This document shows, piece by piece, positions 61,414 through 64,000 of a stretch of 64,000 bases of DNA; the first letter of the stretch is position 1, and every line of letters starts with the position of its first letter. The translations under genes and the position numbers were made by a program. The notes beneath the pieces were generated by a model. The model was not told where the DNA came from. It did no database searches and worked only from the letters and a program-made list of their open reading frames with translations. This DNA comes from an uncultured Acetatifactor sp. Lineage in GTDB: Bacteria > Bacillota > Clostridia > Lachnospirales > Lachnospiraceae. The stretch spans positions 248,001 through 312,000 of the forward strand of contig CAJUGH010000001.1 of assembly GCA_910586215.1 (NCBI GenBank), read 5' to 3'.

Positions 61414-61486
61414 GCTGAAATAGCTCAGTTGGTAGAGCACTTCACTCGTAATGAAGGGGTCGTGGGTTCGAGTCCCATTTTCAGCT
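61414..61486 (+). tRNA. tRNA-Thr (anticodon CGT)
   Basis: Cloverleaf: acceptor GCTGAAA/TTTCAGC, D arm GCTC/GAGC, anticodon stem CTTCA/TGAAG with loop CTCGTAA (anticodon CGT, codon ACG), T arm GTGGG/CCCAT with TTCGAGT. 73 nt, discriminator T, CCA not encoded. Confidence 0.96.
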
Positions 61487-61491
61487 TGATG

Positions 61492-61540
61492 GGCCGCAAA
61501 CCAGTTGATTCTCCGAAATCAGGGATTTGTGGCCTTTTTT
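61492..61540 (+). terminator. Terminator of tRNA-Thr
   Basis: A stem, GGCCGCAAA with TTTGTGGCC (one G-U), and a 25-nt structured loop, followed by six T. Confidence 0.8.
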
Positions 61541-61594
61541 CGGATATTTACCAAATTTTTCCATGAAAATATAGCTATTTCCCCCAAAGTATGG

Positions 61595-61693
61595 TATAGT
61601 ATTTTTGTGAATAACTTTTCCAAGTGGTTTCCTCCTTTTTGTGTGGCTTAAGATGGAATGCCATAAAACCATGCGGGAAAGTTATTCTTTTTT
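61595..61693 (+). ncRNA. Candidate small hairpin RNA
   Basis: A -10-like TATAGT (61595-61600) precedes, by 8 nt, a long hairpin: outer 13-bp stem GAATAACTTTTCC (61609-61621) with GGGAAAGTTATTC (61675-61687, one G-U), middle TGGTTT/AAACCA, inner TGGC/GCCA, followed at once by TTTTTT. The predicted transcript (~87 nt) is almost exactly the hairpin plus terminator. The -35 is poor. It is the only structured element in the 320-bp gap between the tRNA terminator and the transporter genes, which otherwise shows no gene. Confidence 0.45.
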
Positions 61694-61814
61694 ATATTAT
61701 CATTTTAGTCAGAATGCGTGCCTGCTTTTCTTTTTTATCCAGGCTGGTTTCCCCTGGGTATGAGGGGATCCGGTTCCTGCATACCTGGAGAGTGCGATGT
61801 GGAATCCCTTATGT

Positions 61815-61843
61815 AAGGCCCAAAAGCATTTGCTTTTGGCCTT
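61815..61843 (-). terminator. Hairpin behind the SsuC-like gene
   Basis: AAGGCC and AAAAGC (61815-61827) pair with GCTTTTGGCCTT (61832-61843), with one bulged C. There is little T run on either strand, so it is a weak terminator. Confidence 0.5.
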
Positions 61844-61863
61844 TGTGACAGGACAGATGTCCC

Positions 61864-62679
61864 TCACATCTTGAACTTGATCTTGATCTGGTGCTCAATG
61901 AACTGGATAGACTTGTAGAACACCAGGGCGATGATGCACAACACCAGGATACTGGTGATGACCATGTCCAGCTGGAACACCTGGGAGCCATAGATGATCA
62001 GGTATCCCAGCCCCCGTCTGGCCGCCAGGAATTCCCCGATGATGACACCCACCAGGGCCAGGCCGATATTGACCTTGGCTGTGCTGAGCAGGATGGGAAT
62101 GGACCCAGGCAGCACCACTTTGAAGAAGGCGTCCCGTCTGTGGCCGCCCAGGGTATAGATCAAGGTGATCTTCTCTGGATCCACCTGCTGGAAGCCGGTG
62201 AAAAAGCTGATAATGGAGCCGAAGATGGCCACGGAGATACCGGCCACAATGATGGTGGTAGACCCAGTGCCCAGCCAGACGATGAAGAGAGGGGCCAGGG
62301 CCGATTTAGGCAGGCTGTTCAGGACCACCAGGTAGGGTTCCAGGATCTCTGCCAGTTTCGGGGAGTACCACAGCAGGGTGGATACCAGCAGGCTTAAGCC
62401 CAGCACCAGCAGGAAGCTGACAATGGTCTCATACAGGGTAACACCTATGTGGGCACACAGATGATTGTCCCGTATCTGTTCCACGAAGCACAGGGCCACC
62501 CGGCTGGGACTGGAGAAGAAAAAGCTGTCGATCCACTGTAGGCGTGCGCTCACCTCCCACAGCGCCAGGAACATCACAAAGAGAATGGTGCGCCAGGAGG
62601 CTACCATATGGTGGTGGCGTCTGTGGTTTTTCACGAATTCTTCCTGTCTTGTCAATTCTTTTTTCGGATTATGCCTCAT
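61864..62679 (-). CDS. SsuC/TauC-type ABC transporter permease
   Basis: 271-aa membrane subunit of the nitrate/sulfonate/taurine (or thiamine-precursor) importer family: about six segments, KSALAPLFIVWLGTGSTTI, EAA-like loop TLGGHRRDAFFKVVLPGSIP and VGVIIGEFLAARRGLGYLI. It overlaps the ATPase gene by 11 bp. There is no solute-binding protein gene in the window, so the substrate cannot be inferred. Confidence 0.88.
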   Translation of the reverse strand: MRHNPKKELTRQEEFVKNHRRHHHMVASWRTILFVMFLALWEVSARLQWIDSFFFSSPSRVALCFVEQIRDNHLCAHIGVTLYETIVSFLLVLGLSLLVSTLLWYSPKLAEILEPYLVVLNSLPKSALAPLFIVWLGTGSTTIIVAGISVAIFGSIISFFTGFQQVDPEKITLIYTLGGHRRDAFFKVVLPGSIPILLSTAKVNIGLALVGVIIGEFLAARRGLGYLIIYGSQVFQLDMVITSILVLCIIALVFYKSIQFIEHQIKIKFKM

Positions 62680-63436
62680 GTGTCAGTACCTCCCACAGTC
62701 TGTTAAAATATTGCTGGAATTCCGGTGCATTCCGGGCCGCCAGGGGAGTGTCATCCTGGATGGACAGCTTGATTGCCATCTCTGTCTTCACTGTGGCAGG
62801 CCGTCCGGACAGTACAATGACCCTGTCTGCCAGGCTGATGGCCTCGGACAGGTCATGGGTGATGATGATCATGGTCTTGCCTGCCGCGCGGATCAACTTA
62901 CAGATGTCTGCAGAGACCATGAGCCTGGTCTGGTAATCCAGCGCACTGAAGGGTTCATCCAGCAGCAGAAGCTGGGGATCCAGGGCCAGGGTCCGTATCA
63001 GGGCAGCCCTCTGTTTCATGCCGCCGGAGAGTTCGCTGGGCCTCTTGTCCCGGAATTTTTCAAGGCCGTATTCCATGAACAGGCGGTTCACGGCTTCCAG
63101 GCGGTCCGGAGTCAGCATATGATGGATTTCCAGTCCCAGGATGGCATTTCGATAGACGGTGCGCCACTCAAAGAGGTGATCCCGCTGAAGCATGTAACCC
63201 ACTTTGGGGTAATGCAGGGTGCCATCGGGGTTATTCACGGCTATGGTGCCCAGTTCCGGTGTCAGAAGCCCTGCGATGATGGATAGCAGGGTAGATTTGC
63301 CGCAGCCGCTAGGGCCGACTATGGCAACAAATTCACCCTGGCGGACCTGGAAGGAAATATCCCGAAGGGCCACGGTTTCCCCATGAAGGCTATGGTAGGA
63401 ATAGCCGATATTTTTCAGTTCCAGTAGCGTTGACAT
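62669..63436 (-). CDS. SsuB/TauB-type ABC transporter ATPase
   Basis: 255-aa ATP-binding subunit: Walker A GPSGCGKSTLLS, signature LSGGMKQRAALIRTL, Walker B LLLLDEPFSALD, switch His in ITHDLSEAI. This is the short SsuB/TauB type without a TOBE domain. It is the first gene of the pair, divergent from argH. Confidence 0.9.
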   Translation of the reverse strand: MSTLLELKNIGYSYHSLHGETVALRDISFQVRQGEFVAIVGPSGCGKSTLLSIIAGLLTPELGTIAVNNPDGTLHYPKVGYMLQRDHLFEWRTVYRNAILGLEIHHMLTPDRLEAVNRLFMEYGLEKFRDKRPSELSGGMKQRAALIRTLALDPQLLLLDEPFSALDYQTRLMVSADICKLIRAAGKTMIIITHDLSEAISLADRVIVLSGRPATVKTEMAIKLSIQDDTPLAARNAPEFQQYFNRLWEVLTHEA

Positions 63437-63493
63437 AGATTGCCATTCCCTTTCGTCCTCATTTTTATATTTATAATACTGTATGAATAGTGG

Positions 63494-63509
63494 CAGTGCC
63501 TTGGCACTG
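63494..63509. promoter_or_regulatory. Palindrome between the SsuB-like gene and argH, candidate operator
   Basis: CAGTGCC TT GGCACTG, perfect 7-bp arms with a 2-nt centre. It lies where the -35 box of the minus-strand transporter promoter would be if TATTAT at 63473-63478 is its -10. Confidence 0.45.
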
Positions 63510-63525
63510 GATGCAGGGATTTTTG

Positions 63526-63554
63526 TTGCATTGCCTTTCTTTTTATGGTAATAT
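63526..63554 (+). promoter_or_regulatory. Sigma-A promoter of argH
   Basis: TTGCAT, a 17-nt spacer, TAATAT; the leader is about 55 nt. Confidence 0.6.
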
Positions 63555-63616
63555 CAGTTTTGAGTTTATGGGTTTTAGGAAGTCTTTAAGACGCCATGCC
63601 AAAGGGAGGAAAATAT

Positions 63617-64000
63617 ATGGCACAACTCTGGGGAGGCCGCTTTACCAAGGAGACAGATCAGAAAGTTTTTGCATTCAATGCGTCCATCGGATTTGACAGG
63701 CGTCTGTTTGAACAGGATATCCAGGGCAGTATTGCCCACGTGATCATGCTGGCCAGACAGGGGATCCTGACCGGGGAGGAGAAGGACAGCATAACAGGGG
63801 GCCTGGAAAGTATCCGCAGGGATGTGGAAGAGGGAAGGCTGGCCATAGAGGAGTCCTATGAGGACATTCACAGTTTCGTGGAAGCGAAGCTCATAGAGCG
63901 GATCGGCGAACCCGGGAAGAAGATGCATACGGGCAGGAGCCGCAACGACCAGGTAGCCCTGGATATGCGGCTGTACACCAGACAGGTGGTACTGGAGGTG
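63617..64000 (+). CDS. argH: Argininosuccinate lyase, 3'-truncated by the window edge
   Basis: Last step of arginine synthesis. The first 128 residues are present: AQLWGGRFTKETDQKVFAFNASIGFDRRLFEQDI, then EDIHSFVEAKLIERIG and KMHTGRSRNDQVALDMRLY, all diagnostic of ArgH. The later GSSxMPxKxNP signature lies outside the window. GGGAGG precedes the ATG at 63617. Confidence 0.96.
   Translation, partial: MAQLWGGRFTKETDQKVFAFNASIGFDRRLFEQDIQGSIAHVIMLARQGILTGEEKDSITGGLESIRRDVEEGRLAIEESYEDIHSFVEAKLIERIGEPGKKMHTGRSRNDQVALDMRLYTRQVVLEV

Noticed and set aside
61541..61594. Possible remnant gene between tRNA-Thr and the candidate RNA
   Set aside because: Only short frames with stop codons and no ribosome binding site; A+T-rich with no recognisable protein similarity.

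Overview
The window is about 64 kb of chromosome from an anaerobic, saccharolytic Firmicute, most likely a gut Lachnospiraceae. The pointers are a group-B-like monomeric [FeFe] hydrogenase, LplB/YtcP/LipO-type sugar transporters, YesU-, YesX- and YetA-like rhamnogalacturonan genes, DUF1292/DUF896/DUF6483 family proteins, strong AGGAGG ribosome binding sites and tRNA genes without encoded CCA. No prophage, integrase, transposase, CRISPR array, restriction system or biosynthetic cluster was seen. The left 6.9 kb is visibly A+T-richer (about 42 % GC in a sampled line) than the rest (about 57 % in a sampled line).

Layout. (1) 1-6942: AraC-type regulator, LipO-like solute-binding lipoprotein, two LplB/YtcP-type permeases and a GH78 alpha-L-rhamnosidase. 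(2) 7258-15628: a COG2509 flavoprotein; a proline and one-carbon cluster (proB, DUF402, DUF896, 5-formyl-THF cyclo-ligase, proA); ferrous iron uptake (feoA, feoB). (3) 15649-29045: a rhamnogalacturonan-I locus with a DUF1961/YesU protein, a second LplB/YtcP/LipO transporter, a PL11 lyase, a GH2 enzyme and a YetA/PL26-type exolyase. None of the enzymes has a signal peptide, so it looks like import of oligosaccharides followed by depolymerisation in the cytoplasm. (4) 29102-46502: tRNA-Ala, [FeFe] hydrogenase, small alarmone synthetase, DUF6483, gltX, a UvrD-like helicase, DUF1292, a GlgX-like GH13 protein that has lost its catalytic residues, a Cys-rich repeat protein, the potABCD operon on the minus strand, a lactonase-fold protein, aroC and tgt. 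(5) 46758-56001: yajC, leuB, ilvD, ilvB, an L,D-transpeptidase, serC, serA. (6) 56209-64000: a small unknown protein, DUF1015, glgB with a 100-residue charged tail, an MscS channel, tRNA-Thr, a candidate hairpin RNA, an SsuBC-like transporter pair and the start of argH.

Non-coding signals most worth attention: a family of 26-33 nt palindromic repeats (GTTRC...GYAAC) in at least eight intergenic places; a four-unit tandem hairpin array between ilvD and ilvB; a candidate free-standing small RNA at 61607-61693; divergent promoters at aroC/tgt that share the same two hexamers; a possible attenuator before leuB; and a spaced direct repeat that may be the binding site of the AraC-type regulator. 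The most unusual proteins are the catalytically dead GH13 homologue and the helicase whose C-terminus runs antisense through a neighbouring gene.
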